Source: DATCYZ01 sp036526195
GTDB taxonomy: Bacteria > Pseudomonadota > Gammaproteobacteria > Burkholderiales > SG8-39
Length of the DNA: 26,811 nt
Reading direction: 5' to 3'
Assembly: GCA_036526195.1 (NCBI GenBank)
Contig: DATCYZ010000048.1
Coordinates: 1 to 26,811, forward strand
The notes under the pieces were generated by a model that saw only the letters and a list, made by a program, of their open reading frames with translations, ran no database searches and was not told where the DNA came from. Position 1 is the first letter of the stretch. Every line of letters begins with the position of its first letter. The position numbers and the translations under genes are program-made. Below, piece by piece: positions 1 through 7,194 of this stretch.

Positions 1-1
1 C

Positions 2-1423
2 TTCTGGCTCGAGGACTGGCTGAAGCGCTACGCCGGGACGCTGGTCATCGTCTCGCACGACCGCGACTTCCTCGACGGCGTGGTGAACGTGGTGGTGCAC
101 ATCGACCAGAAGAAGCTGCGCCGCTACGGCGGCAATTATTCGAGCTTCGAGGTGCAGCGCGCCCAGGCCGTGGTGCTCGCCGCCGGCCAGCGCGAGAAGC
201 AGGAGCGCGAGCGCGCCCACCTGCAATCCTTCATCGACCGCTTCAAGGCGCAGGCCACCAAGGCGCGCCAGGCACAGAGCCGCATGAAGATGCTGGCGAA
301 GATGGAGGACCTCGCGCCGCTGCACGTCAGCGCGCCCTTCTCGTTCGAGTTCCGCGAGCCGCTGCGCTCGCCGAACCCGCTGCTGGTGCTGGAGGACGTG
401 GTCGCCGGCTACCGCGGCGGCGAGGCCGGGGGCGAGGACCGTGTGGTGCTCGAAGGCATCGATTTTTCTCTGCAGACCGGCGAGCGCTACGGCCTGCTCG
501 GGGTCAACGGCGCCGGGAAATCGACGCTGATCAAGACCATCGCCGGCGCGCTCAAGCCCTTCTCCGGCGAGGCCGTCTGGGGCAAGGGTCTCGCCATCGG
601 TTACTTCGCGCAGCACCAGGTCGAGATGCTGCGCCCCGAGCATTCGCCGCTGTGGCACCTCGCCAGAATCGCGCCCACGGTTCGCGAACAGGAACTGCGC
701 AACTTCCTCGGCGGCTTCAACTTCCCCGGCGAGATGGTGACCGGCGCGATCGAGCACTTCTCCGGCGGCGAAAAGGCGCGCCTCGCGCTCGCGCTGATCG
801 TCTGGCAGCGGCCGAACCTGCTGCTGCTCGACGAACCCACCAACCACCTCGACCTCGAGACGCGCGAGGCGCTGACCGTGGCGCTCGCGCAGTTCGAAGG
901 CACGCTGGTGCTCGTCTCGCACGACCGGCACCTGCTGCGCGCCACCACCGACCAGTTCCTGATCGTCGCCGACGGCCGCCTGCAGGCCTTCGACGGCGAC
1001 CTGGACGACTATCGCGACTGGCTGCTGAAGACCAAGCTCGCGCCGACAGCCGCGCAGGAGCCGCCGCCGCCGACTGCGGCGATCAAGTCGGCGCCTGCAG
1101 CAGCGGCTGCGGCCGGCACCGCCGTCGAAAGCGGCGCCGAGCGGCGCGAACGCAAGCGCGCCGAAGCCGGCGATCGCCAGAAGCGGTCCTCGACGCGCGC
1201 CCCGATCGAATCGCGCATCCGCCGGCTGGAAGACAAGATGACGCGCCTGAACGCCGACAAGGCGGCGCTGGATGCGAAGCTCGCCGAGCCGGCGGTGTAC
1301 GAAGAGGCGCAGAAGGAGGCGCTGAAGGCGCTGCTCCTCGACCAGGCCTACCTGGTGAAGGAACTCGCATCGCTCGAGGCCGAGTGGCTCGATCAGCAGG
1401 CGGCGCTGGAGCGCGCTGCGTAG
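2..1423 (+). CDS. yheS: ABC-F family ATPase, YheS-like (5' truncated)
   Basis: Soluble ABC-F protein with two nucleotide-binding domains; such proteins act on the ribosome rather than in transport. The reading frame is open from base 2, so the start lies outside the window and about 473 residues are visible. The visible part begins just before the H-loop of the first ATPase domain (IVSHDRDFLD), then the interdomain linker with GGNYSSFEVQRA and ATKARQAQSRMKML. The second domain is complete: Walker A GVNGAGKST, signature FSGGEKARLALAL, Walker B LLLLDEPTNHLDL and H-loop VSHDRHLL. A low-complexity Ala/Pro stretch leads to a C-terminal coiled coil rich in Arg, Glu, Leu and Ala. Linker and coiled coil look like E. 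coli YheS rather than Uup or EttA; that subfamily call rests on remembered similarity. The next gene starts 15 nt after the stop, so the two may be co-transcribed. Confidence 0.92.
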   Translation, partial: FWLEDWLKRYAGTLVIVSHDRDFLDGVVNVVVHIDQKKLRRYGGNYSSFEVQRAQAVVLAAGQREKQERERAHLQSFIDRFKAQATKARQAQSRMKMLAKMEDLAPLHVSAPFSFEFREPLRSPNPLLVLEDVVAGYRGGEAGGEDRVVLEGIDFSLQTGERYGLLGVNGAGKSTLIKTIAGALKPFSGEAVWGKGLAIGYFAQHQVEMLRPEHSPLWHLARIAPTVREQELRNFLGGFNFPGEMVTGAIEHFSGGEKARLALALIVWQRPNLLLLDEPTNHLDLETREALTVALAQFEGTLVLVSHDRHLLRATTDQFLIVADGRLQAFDGDLDDYRDWLLKTKLAPTAAQEPPPPTAAIKSAPAAAAAAGTAVESGAERRERKRAEAGDRQKRSSTRAPIESRIRRLEDKMTRLNADKAALDAKLAEPAVYEEAQKEALKALLLDQAYLVKELASLEAEWLDQQAALERAA

Positions 1424-1438
1424 CCACCGGCGGACCGA

Positions 1439-2062
1439 ATGGACCGATCGATCTGGGCGATTTCCTGTGATGTCGACGCCGCCAGGCACGACGCGTACCT
1501 CGCGTGGTTTCACCGCACGCACATCCCCGAGAAACTCGCGCGCCCCGGCTACGCGTGGGCCGCGCACTACCGCGGCCTCGCGGGCGCGCGCCACCTCGCG
1601 CTCTTCGGCGCGGCGGACGCGGGCGCGTTCCTGTCGCCGAGTCCCGGCCAGCTGAAGACGCGGCAGGACGCGCTGACGCGCGAAATGATGGGGCTGCGCA
1701 TCGATGCGAGCGTCGGCGTGTTCGCCGAGGCGATGCGCGTGGACGGGCCGCAGGCCGCGGCGCGCGCGCCGGGGACCAGTACCGGCCCGTTCGTTCGCTA
1801 CGCCAATTTCTCCCTGCCCGACGCGGCGGCCGAGGATGCGGCATCGGCGTGGATGGCGCAGCAGCGTTTCGCGAAACTCGGTGCGTCACCGGGCGCAATC
1901 GGCGCGCGCCTGATGGTCGCGGTGCTGGGCGCGCACCGCTACGCGGTGCTCGAGGAATTCGCGACCGAGGCGGCGTTGCACGGTGCACCTGCCGGGTTTC
2001 CCGCGGGTGCGGTGCACGCGCCGGGTTCGCCGTTCGAGGGGCGGCGGCTCTGGCCGGCTTGA
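1439..2062 (+). CDS. Hypothetical protein with two ferredoxin-like (EthD/Dabb-like) halves
   Basis: A 207-residue soluble protein with no signal peptide or membrane segment. The N-terminal half has a pattern seen in small dimeric alpha/beta-barrel proteins: a first strand (SIWAISCDV), a helix with WFHRTHIPEKL, then an AAHYRG strand. The second half (from about residue 117, FVRYANFSL) repeats strand-helix-strand and ends in YAVLEEF. This suggests an internal duplication of an EthD/Dabb-like fold, but no catalytic motif is recognisable and no substrate can be named. It starts 15 nt after the ABC-F gene on the same strand. No good ribosome binding site precedes the ATG, so the start is chosen from the intact first strand and the close spacing. 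Confidence 0.6.
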   Translation: MDRSIWAISCDVDAARHDAYLAWFHRTHIPEKLARPGYAWAAHYRGLAGARHLALFGAADAGAFLSPSPGQLKTRQDALTREMMGLRIDASVGVFAEAMRVDGPQAAARAPGTSTGPFVRYANFSLPDAAAEDAASAWMAQQRFAKLGASPGAIGARLMVAVLGAHRYAVLEEFATEAALHGAPAGFPAGAVHAPGSPFEGRRLWPA

Positions 2063-2188
2063 CGCTGGCGTTCGGTACCAGGGGCTGGCGTCCGTTCTTC
2101 CTCAGGTGGTCAGCCCCCGCCTGCCCGCCAGATCGAACAGCGCGTCGTTGCGCGCGGCCATCTTGCGCCAGACCGGTCTGATCGATGT

Positions 2189-3034
2189 TCAGGCATTGCA
2201 CGTCCCCGCCGCCTGGTTGCCACGCCAGCCCAGCTCCTGAAGCCGCTGCTCGCTTTCCGGAATGTCCTTCTCCGGCGCGTGCGAGATGATCTCCAGCACG
2301 CAGGGCCCGCGATAGGCGATCTTCGCCAGGGCATTGGCGACGGCGCCAAACGGCACGGCCCCCGACCCCACCGGGGCATGCTCCCAGCGCTGCGTCCCGG
2401 TGTCGGAAAGGTGCACCAGTCTCAGGTGCGGCTCTGAAGTGAGGAGGCCTTGGGCCGGGTCTTCGCCGATGAAGAACCCGTTGGCGACGTCGTAGACGAT
2501 GCCAAGGCGCGCGGCACCGATCGCCGTCACGGCATCCACCAGATCCTGTGCCCGGGGCAGGAAGGCCATGGGCAGGTTCTCCAGCAACAGGTCTACGTTC
2601 GCCGCCTCGGCGTGCGCCAGCAACGCGTCGAGCGCCGCGCGGAACCAGCCCTGCACCTGCGCGGCGGGCGCGGGCAGCAGGGGGTGGGTCTTGCCCGGCA
2701 CCACGATGACATGCGGCGCGCCCCATTCGCCTGCCAGTTCGATCACGGCGCGGTAATGGTCGAGCGTGTAGCGGCGCATTTCGGCCGCAGGCGAGGTCAG
2801 GTTCAGGTCCAGGCTGGGCGGGTTGAGCGACACCACCTGCAAGCCCCGGCGGGCGAGCAGGGCGGCGACCGCCGCGCGCTGCGCCCGGTCCAGCGCCGCC
2901 GGCCAGAGGTGCGGCGGATTCACCAGCAGCTCGAACTGCGTGAACCCGGCATCGGCCAGATGCTCGAGGCAATCCAGCGCGGCGTAACGCCAGATGTAGG
3001 AATAGGTATTGAGGGCGAAGCGCGAAGCCGGCAT
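2189..3034 (-). CDS. Sugar phosphate isomerase/epimerase-like TIM-barrel protein
   Basis: About 281 residues with features of the xylose isomerase-like/AP endonuclease 2 TIM-barrel superfamily. It opens with FALNTYSYIW. Barrel-strand acids that could bind a divalent metal appear in FELLVNPPH, LLLENLPM and IVYDVAN, and a late motif reads LVHLSDTGTQRWEHAPVGSG, as in sugar isomerases and epimerases. CVLEIIS near the end supplies a further acidic residue. No signal peptide is present, so it is probably cytoplasmic; the substrate is unknown. I prefer the ATG at 3034 because a GGAG lies 6 nt before it; an in-frame ATG at 3046 has no ribosome site and would add four residues. It stands alone, convergent with the gene to its left and divergent from the small gene at 3193. 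Confidence 0.8.
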   Translation of the reverse strand: MPASRFALNTYSYIWRYAALDCLEHLADAGFTQFELLVNPPHLWPAALDRAQRAAVAALLARRGLQVVSLNPPSLDLNLTSPAAEMRRYTLDHYRAVIELAGEWGAPHVIVVPGKTHPLLPAPAAQVQGWFRAALDALLAHAEAANVDLLLENLPMAFLPRAQDLVDAVTAIGAARLGIVYDVANGFFIGEDPAQGLLTSEPHLRLVHLSDTGTQRWEHAPVGSGAVPFGAVANALAKIAYRGPCVLEIISHAPEKDIPESEQRLQELGWRGNQAAGTCNA

Positions 3035-3180
3035 GAGCAACTCCATTTCGTTGGGACGCTGAAACGCCGCGACCAGCCTTGGAATCTTCGGACCAATCCC
3101 TGCTGCGGGATGCCGGCATCGTAGCGCGTCGTAAGCGGGATCGGCGCAGGCCCCGGATCCCGCCCCGCGGGGAAGTCATC

Positions 3181-3186
3181 TAGAAT
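3181..3186 (+). promoter_or_regulatory. Candidate -10 hexamer of a leaderless promoter
   Basis: TAGAAT lies exactly 6 nt before the ATG at 3193, and no ribosome binding site sits at useful distance. No convincing -35 element is seen. The same layout precedes the genes starting at 5852 (minus) and 7195. Confidence 0.35.
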
Positions 3187-3192
3187 CGCTTC

Positions 3193-3429
3193 ATGAGCGG
3201 TGACTACTTCGGGCAGCAACCGATCGGCCGCACGGTCGGCCGCCGTGCCGCGCCGCGGGCCGGCGCGCTCCCGCCAGCCGAGACGCGCGCCGCCATGGAT
3301 GCATTGGCCGGGCGCCTGACGCGCGTGCCAAAGGGCGTCTACCGATACTCGAGCCACGACGAGATGGAGCGCGACCGTGACCGCTGGCAGGCGGCGGCCA
3401 TGGCCGAAACCATCAGGGCACGTGGCTGA
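3193..3429 (+). CDS. Small protein, probable partner of the downstream nucleotidyltransferase
   Basis: A 78-residue charged protein of no known fold. The N-terminal half is Arg/Ala/Pro-rich; the C-terminal half holds VPKGVYRYSSHDEMERDRDRW followed by a helical tail. The GVYRY-SHDE pattern recalls small proteins often found just upstream of AbiEii/MNT-type nucleotidyltransferases, which is from memory. Its stop codon overlaps the GTG start of the next gene by 8 nt, so the two are very likely translated together. This suggests a two-gene toxin-antitoxin-like module, but which partner would be toxic cannot be read from the sequence. Confidence 0.6.
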   Translation: MSGDYFGQQPIGRTVGRRAAPRAGALPPAETRAAMDALAGRLTRVPKGVYRYSSHDEMERDRDRWQAAAMAETIRARG

Positions 3430-3913
3430 TTACACCCGACCCGCCACCTGGGATGACGTCAAGCGCCTCGCGCGTTATCTGGAGGAATCCGGCGCCGAGT
3501 ACGCGCTGATCGGCGGGTACGCGCTGGCGGCCAACGGCCTGGTGCGCGCGACCGAGGACATCGACATCCTCGTCAATCCGTCCTCCGACAACAGCCGCCG
3601 CTGGATCGTGGCGCTCTCGCGCCTGCCCGATGGTGCCGCGCGCGAACTGGCCGATGACCCCGACCCGTTCGCCCGCCAGAAGTCTTACGCCATCCGCATC
3701 AACGACGAGATCACGGTCGATGTGCTGCCGGCGGCCGCGGGCGTGCCATGGGAAGCGCTGCGCGAGTTCATCCAGGACGTCATGATCGACGGCATCCGGG
3801 TTCGCGTGCTGAGCCTCGAAGGCCTGCTCAAGACCAAGTCCGGTGCACGACCGAAAGACCAGGTCGATGCCGCCGCCATCACCCGCGCGCTCGACGAACT
3901 GCGCAACGGCTAG
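3422..3913 (+). CDS. Nucleotidyltransferase of the AbiEii/MNT-antitoxin type
   Basis: A 163-residue protein with a DNA polymerase beta-like nucleotidyltransferase fold. The active-site signature is GG (residues 31-32) in ALIGGYALAANG, followed by TEDIDIL with Asp46 and Asp48, and a third candidate metal ligand Asp100 in EITVDVL. The tail (LEGLLKTKSGARPKDQVDA) also fits this family. A GTG start at 3422 overlaps the preceding gene by 8 nt and begins the protein directly before its first helix; an in-frame ATG at 3377 would add 15 Arg/Pro-rich residues and is less likely. In known MNT-type modules such an enzyme modifies a partner or tRNA with nucleotides; whether this one does is inference. The gene pair stands alone between unrelated genes. 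Confidence 0.75.
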   Translation: MADYTRPATWDDVKRLARYLEESGAEYALIGGYALAANGLVRATEDIDILVNPSSDNSRRWIVALSRLPDGAARELADDPDPFARQKSYAIRINDEITVDVLPAAAGVPWEALREFIQDVMIDGIRVRVLSLEGLLKTKSGARPKDQVDAAAITRALDELRNG

Positions 3914-3949
3914 GGCAGCCTGTCCAGCCCGGGGGCGCACAATAGTCCA

Positions 3950-3973
3950 TATGGTAACGTATATGTTACTATA
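3950..3973. repeat. AT-rich dyad, operator-like or hairpin
   Basis: Two 9-nt arms (TATGGTAAC and GTTACTATA) are inverted with one mismatch and separated by GTATAT. The element is an AT-rich island in GC-rich DNA, between the convergent nucleotidyltransferase gene and moeA. It has no following T-run on the plus strand. It could be a protein-binding site or an RNA hairpin. Confidence 0.5.
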
Positions 3974-3974
3974 A

Positions 3975-3994
3975 GACGGGTTTCAGCACCCGCC
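3975..3994 (-). terminator. Weak hairpin after moeA
   Basis: Read on the minus strand, the stem CGGGT and ACCCG encloses GCTGAA, followed by TCTTATAG. The 5-bp stem and poor T-run make this only a weak candidate for an intrinsic terminator of mobA-moeA. Confidence 0.25.
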
Positions 3995-3996
3995 CC

Positions 3997-5271
3997 CTAA
4001 ACCAGCCCCTCGAACAGCAGCACCTGCACCGCCTCGCCCGCCGCAACCGGCCCACGGTCGTGTTCCAGCACGATGAAGCAGTTGGCTTCGGACATCGAGC
4101 GCAGCACGCCCGAGCCCTGCTGGCCGGTGACGCGCACCGCCCATGCAGCGCCGTCGCGCTCGACGATGCCGCGCTGGTACTCGGTGCGCCCGGGCACCTT
4201 GCGCATCGGGTGCGCGGCGAGCGCGGGCAGCATCGGCGGCATGAGGTCGCCGCTGCGTCCCGACAAATGCAGCAGCGCCTCGCGCACGAACTGGTAGAAG
4301 GTCACCATCACCGCGACCGGGTTGCCCGGCAATCCGAACAGCACCGCGTCGTCGATGCGCCCGAAGGCCATCGGCCGCCCTGGGCGCATGGCGATCTTCC
4401 AGAACAGCACCTCGCCGAGCTTGGCCATCATCTGCTTGACGAAGTCGGCCTCGCCCACCGAGACGCCGCCCGAGGTGACGATGACATCGGCGCAGGCGGC
4501 GGCCTCGTGGAAGGCGGCTTCGAGTTTCGCGCGGTCGTCGCGCACCACGCCCATGTCGATCAGCTCGACGCCGAGGCGCGTCAGCATGCCGTACAGCGTG
4601 TAACGGTTCGAGTCGTAGACCTGCCCCGCGGCGAGCGGCTCGCCGATGGACGAGAGTTCATCCCCGGTGGAAAAGAACGCCACCCGCAGGCGGCGCCGCA
4701 CCGCGACTTCGGCGATGCCGAGCGAGGCGATGAGGCCGAGGTCCGAGGGCGTCAGGGCGCGGCCCGGGTGCAGCACGGCCACGCCGGTCTTCAGGTCTTC
4801 GCCCGCGGCGCGCACGTTCTGCCCGGCCTTCTGCCCGGCGGGCACCAGGACCCTGGTGCCCTCGGCCCTGACGATCTCCTGCACGATCACGGTGTCCGCG
4901 CCGGCCGGCATCACCGCGCCGGTCATGACGCGCACGCATTGCCCCTTGCCGACGGCGCCGTCGAAGCCGCGGCCGGCGAGCGCGGTGCCGATCTCCTCGA
5001 GCGTCGTCGCGTCCTTCGCCGACAGATCCGCGCCGCGCACCGCCCAGCCGTCCATCGCCGAGTTGTCGTGCGCCGGCACGTTGAAGCCGGGGACGATGTC
5101 CTCGGCGAGCACGCGTCCGAGCGCGGCGCGCGTGGCGAGGCGCTCGACGGCCGTCACCGGCGCGAGGCAGGCGCGGATGCCGGCGCGCGCGGTGTCCACC
5201 GGCAGGGCGTCCGGGTCGTAGCCGTCGAGGCAGCTGACGGCGGCCTGGATCGAAGCGATGCGTTCGTTCAT
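3997..5271 (-). CDS. moeA: Molybdopterin molybdenumtransferase MoeA
   Basis: 424 residues, the usual MoeA length. MoeA inserts molybdenum into adenylylated molybdopterin to give active cofactor in the cytoplasm. Visible motifs are PAHDNSAMDGWAVRG (about 66-80), the MPAGADTVI segment (121-129), the MoCF-binding fold TSGGVSVGEADFVKQ (266-280), KIAMRPGRPMAFG (292-304) and LFGLPGNPVAVMVTF (311-325). The C-terminal beta domain follows. Its ATG overlaps the stop of mobA (4 nt, ATGA), so the two are translationally coupled. It fits the molybdenum need of the formate dehydrogenase encoded downstream in this window. Confidence 0.97.
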   Translation of the reverse strand: MNERIASIQAAVSCLDGYDPDALPVDTARAGIRACLAPVTAVERLATRAALGRVLAEDIVPGFNVPAHDNSAMDGWAVRGADLSAKDATTLEEIGTALAGRGFDGAVGKGQCVRVMTGAVMPAGADTVIVQEIVRAEGTRVLVPAGQKAGQNVRAAGEDLKTGVAVLHPGRALTPSDLGLIASLGIAEVAVRRRLRVAFFSTGDELSSIGEPLAAGQVYDSNRYTLYGMLTRLGVELIDMGVVRDDRAKLEAAFHEAAACADVIVTSGGVSVGEADFVKQMMAKLGEVLFWKIAMRPGRPMAFGRIDDAVLFGLPGNPVAVMVTFYQFVREALLHLSGRSGDLMPPMLPALAAHPMRKVPGRTEYQRGIVERDGAAWAVRVTGQQGSGVLRSMSEANCFIVLEHDRGPVAAGEAVQVLLFEGLV

Positions 5272-5852
5272 GGGCGCGGCTTCTCGAAGCCCGCGAGTTC
5301 GTCGCGGGTGTTGATGTTGCTGAAGGCCTGCGGCTGGTCGTCGAAGGATACCTCGACCACCTTGAGGCTTGCGTACCAGGCGTCGATCTTGCGCCCGCCG
5401 GAATTCAGGAACGCCGCGAGGTGCGGCAGCACCGCGCGGCGCACCAGCGCGAACACCGGGTGGGCCTGCGCGCCGGTCTTCGCCACCGCCAGGTCGGCCC
5501 TGTTTTCTTCAAGCGCGGTCTGCAGTCGCGCGACGAGATCCTCGGGCAGGAACGGCGAGTCGCAGGGGACGGTCACTGCAAGCGGGTGCCGCGCCGCGCT
5601 CAGGCCCGCGTGCAGCCCGGCGAGCGGCCCGGCGAAGCCGCCGACCGCATCCGGGACGACGCGGTGGCCGAACGTTGCGTAGGCCTCCGCATTCTGGTTG
5701 GCATTCACGAGCAATTCGTCGACCTGCGGCGCGAGCCGCTCGAGCGCCCACTGCGCCATCGGCTTGCCCGAGAGCGGCACCAGCCCCTTGTCGACGCCGC
5801 CCATGCGCCGGCCCTGGCCGCCCGCGAGCAGGATTCCCGTGATTCCCGTCAT
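5268..5852 (-). CDS. mobA: Molybdenum cofactor guanylyltransferase MobA
   Basis: 194 residues, typical of MobA. It transfers GMP from GTP to molybdenum cofactor, making the bis-MGD form used by DMSO reductase-family enzymes such as formate dehydrogenase. The GTP-binding signature is LLAGGQGRRMGGVDKG (residues 8-23), the GG-F-AGPLAGL segment is at 71-80, VTVPCDSPFLPEDL (94-107) carries the metal-binding Asp, and NINTRDEL (179-186) is near the end. Start at 5852 fits the family N-terminus (MTGITGILLAGG). An upstream in-frame ATG at 5906 would add 18 non-conserved residues. No ribosome site precedes the ATG; instead TACAAT stands 6 nt before it. It overlaps moeA by 4 nt. Confidence 0.96.
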   Translation of the reverse strand: MTGITGILLAGGQGRRMGGVDKGLVPLSGKPMAQWALERLAPQVDELLVNANQNAEAYATFGHRVVPDAVGGFAGPLAGLHAGLSAARHPLAVTVPCDSPFLPEDLVARLQTALEENRADLAVAKTGAQAHPVFALVRRAVLPHLAAFLNSGGRKIDAWYASLKVVEVSFDDQPQAFSNINTRDELAGFEKPRP

Positions 5853-5858
5853 GGGGGG

Positions 5859-5864
5859 ATTGTA
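5859..5864 (-). promoter_or_regulatory. Candidate -10 hexamer of a leaderless promoter for mobA-moeA
   Basis: On the minus strand TACAAT is followed by six C residues and then the mobA ATG. There is no ribosome site and no strong -35. It matches the layout at 3181 and 7183. Confidence 0.4.
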
Positions 5865-5923
5865 GTGGTCGAAATTGAAACACCATTGTCGGCCGCCCGG
5901 CCGCATGCCAGACTGCGCCCGCC

Positions 5924-7135
5924 ATGACCAAAGACCCGCGCTTTCTCGGCCCGTTCCTGAACCTCGGGCACTTCCTCGACCACTTCGCGATGCTGGTGTT
6001 TCCGACGGCCGTCGTGGCGCTCGCCCGCCAGTGGGAGCAGTCCTACGCCGAGCTGCTGCCGCTCGCGCTCGGCGGCTTCATTGCCTTCGGCGCCGCGGCG
6101 ATTCCCGCCGGCTGGCTGGCGGATCACTGGAGCCGCTACAAGGTCATGACCCTGTTCTTCTTCGGCATCGGCGCCACGCTGGCGCTCACCGGTTTCGCGC
6201 AGACGCCCTGGCAGATCGCCGTCGGCCTGACCGTCACCGGCGCGTTCGCCGCGATCTACCACCCGGTCGGCATCGCCATGCTGGTGGCCTCGTCGCAGAA
6301 GATGGGCATGGTGCTCGGCTGGAACGGCCTGTGGGGCAACCTCGGGCTTGCGGCGGCCGCTCTGATCACCGGCGCACTGGTCGATTTCGCGGGCTGGCGC
6401 GCGGCCTTCTTCATTCCGGGACTGCTTTGCATCGCCGCGGGCATCGGCTGGCTCATGCTGGTGCCCGACCCGGGCAAGGTGGTGAAGAAATCGAAGTCGA
6501 TCGGCCTGCACATCGATGCGCGCATGATGACGCGCATCTTCGTGATCCTGCTGGTGGCGACCGCCTGCGGCGGCATCATCTTCAACTCGACCACGGTCTC
6601 CATGCCGAAGGTGTTCGACGAGCGCCTGCGCGCGCTGGTGCAGACCAACTTCGGCGTCGGCGCGCTGGTCGCGGTGGTGTACACGATGGCGGCCTTCGCG
6701 CAGGTGCTGATGGGCAGCCTGATCGACCGGATCGAACTGCGGCGCCTGATGATCGGCGTGGCGCTGGTGCAGATCCCGATGATGTTCATCGCCGCGACGC
6801 TCCAGGGTTGGGCGATGCTCGCCGCGGCGCTCCTCATGATGCTGGCGGTGTTCGGCCAGATCCCGCTGAACGACGCCATTGTCGGCAAGTACTGCGCCGA
6901 CGAGTACCGCGCCCGGGTGCTCTCGGTGCGCTACGTGATCTCGCTCGGCGTGGCCTCGGTGGCGGTGCCGATGATCGCCGCCCTGCATGCCACCGAAGGC
7001 GGCTTCAGCAACGTGTTCTACGTGCTCGGCGTGCTGGCGACGGGCATGCTCGCCGCCTCGTTCTTCTTTCCCTCGCGCGGCGAACTCGACATCCAGCGCG
7101 CGGCCTCCGACAAGGCGGCATTGCAGACCGGCTGA
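5924..7135 (+). CDS. MFS transporter, fosmidomycin-resistance (FSR)-like
   Basis: 403 residues with about twelve hydrophobic segments, an inner-membrane major facilitator. It starts LNLGHFLDHFAMLVFPT, a pattern seen in FSR-type MFS carriers. The loop after TM2 contains GWLADHWSRYKVM, the MFS A-motif region (G-x-L-D-R type), and the second half repeats it as GSLIDRIELRRLM. A basic loop (PGKVVKKSKSIG) separates the two halves. The substrate cannot be deduced. It is divergent from mobA with a 71-nt gap and is followed by the NMT1-like gene 59 nt downstream on the same strand. No clear ribosome site precedes the ATG; the start is chosen from the family-like N-terminus. Confidence 0.85.
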   Translation: MTKDPRFLGPFLNLGHFLDHFAMLVFPTAVVALARQWEQSYAELLPLALGGFIAFGAAAIPAGWLADHWSRYKVMTLFFFGIGATLALTGFAQTPWQIAVGLTVTGAFAAIYHPVGIAMLVASSQKMGMVLGWNGLWGNLGLAAAALITGALVDFAGWRAAFFIPGLLCIAAGIGWLMLVPDPGKVVKKSKSIGLHIDARMMTRIFVILLVATACGGIIFNSTTVSMPKVFDERLRALVQTNFGVGALVAVVYTMAAFAQVLMGSLIDRIELRRLMIGVALVQIPMMFIAATLQGWAMLAAALLMMLAVFGQIPLNDAIVGKYCADEYRARVLSVRYVISLGVASVAVPMIAALHATEGGFSNVFYVLGVLATGMLAASFFFPSRGELDIQRAASDKAALQTG

Positions 7136-7182
7136 AGCGTTCAGCGCCGGCCGTCCGCTTCGCGGCGGACCGCCACGTGGGT

Positions 7183-7188
7183 TAGGAT
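7183..7188 (+). promoter_or_regulatory. Candidate -10 hexamer (or part of a ribosome site)
   Basis: TAGGAT is 6 nt before the ATG at 7195. The internal AGGA could also serve as a weak ribosome binding site, so this case is ambiguous. It repeats the layout at 3181 and 5859. Confidence 0.3.
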
Positions 7189-7194
7189 CGGGCC

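Noticed and set aside
1083..3179. Very long minus-strand open frame (698 codons) across several genes
   Set aside because: Arg/Pro/Ala-rich composition without motifs; it is antisense or out of frame to well-supported genes and typical of GC-rich DNA.
3950..3973. ModE binding site near moeA
   Set aside because: The half-sites (TATAGTAAC-like) do not match the ModE pattern, and the dyad lies downstream of moeA, not at its promoter.
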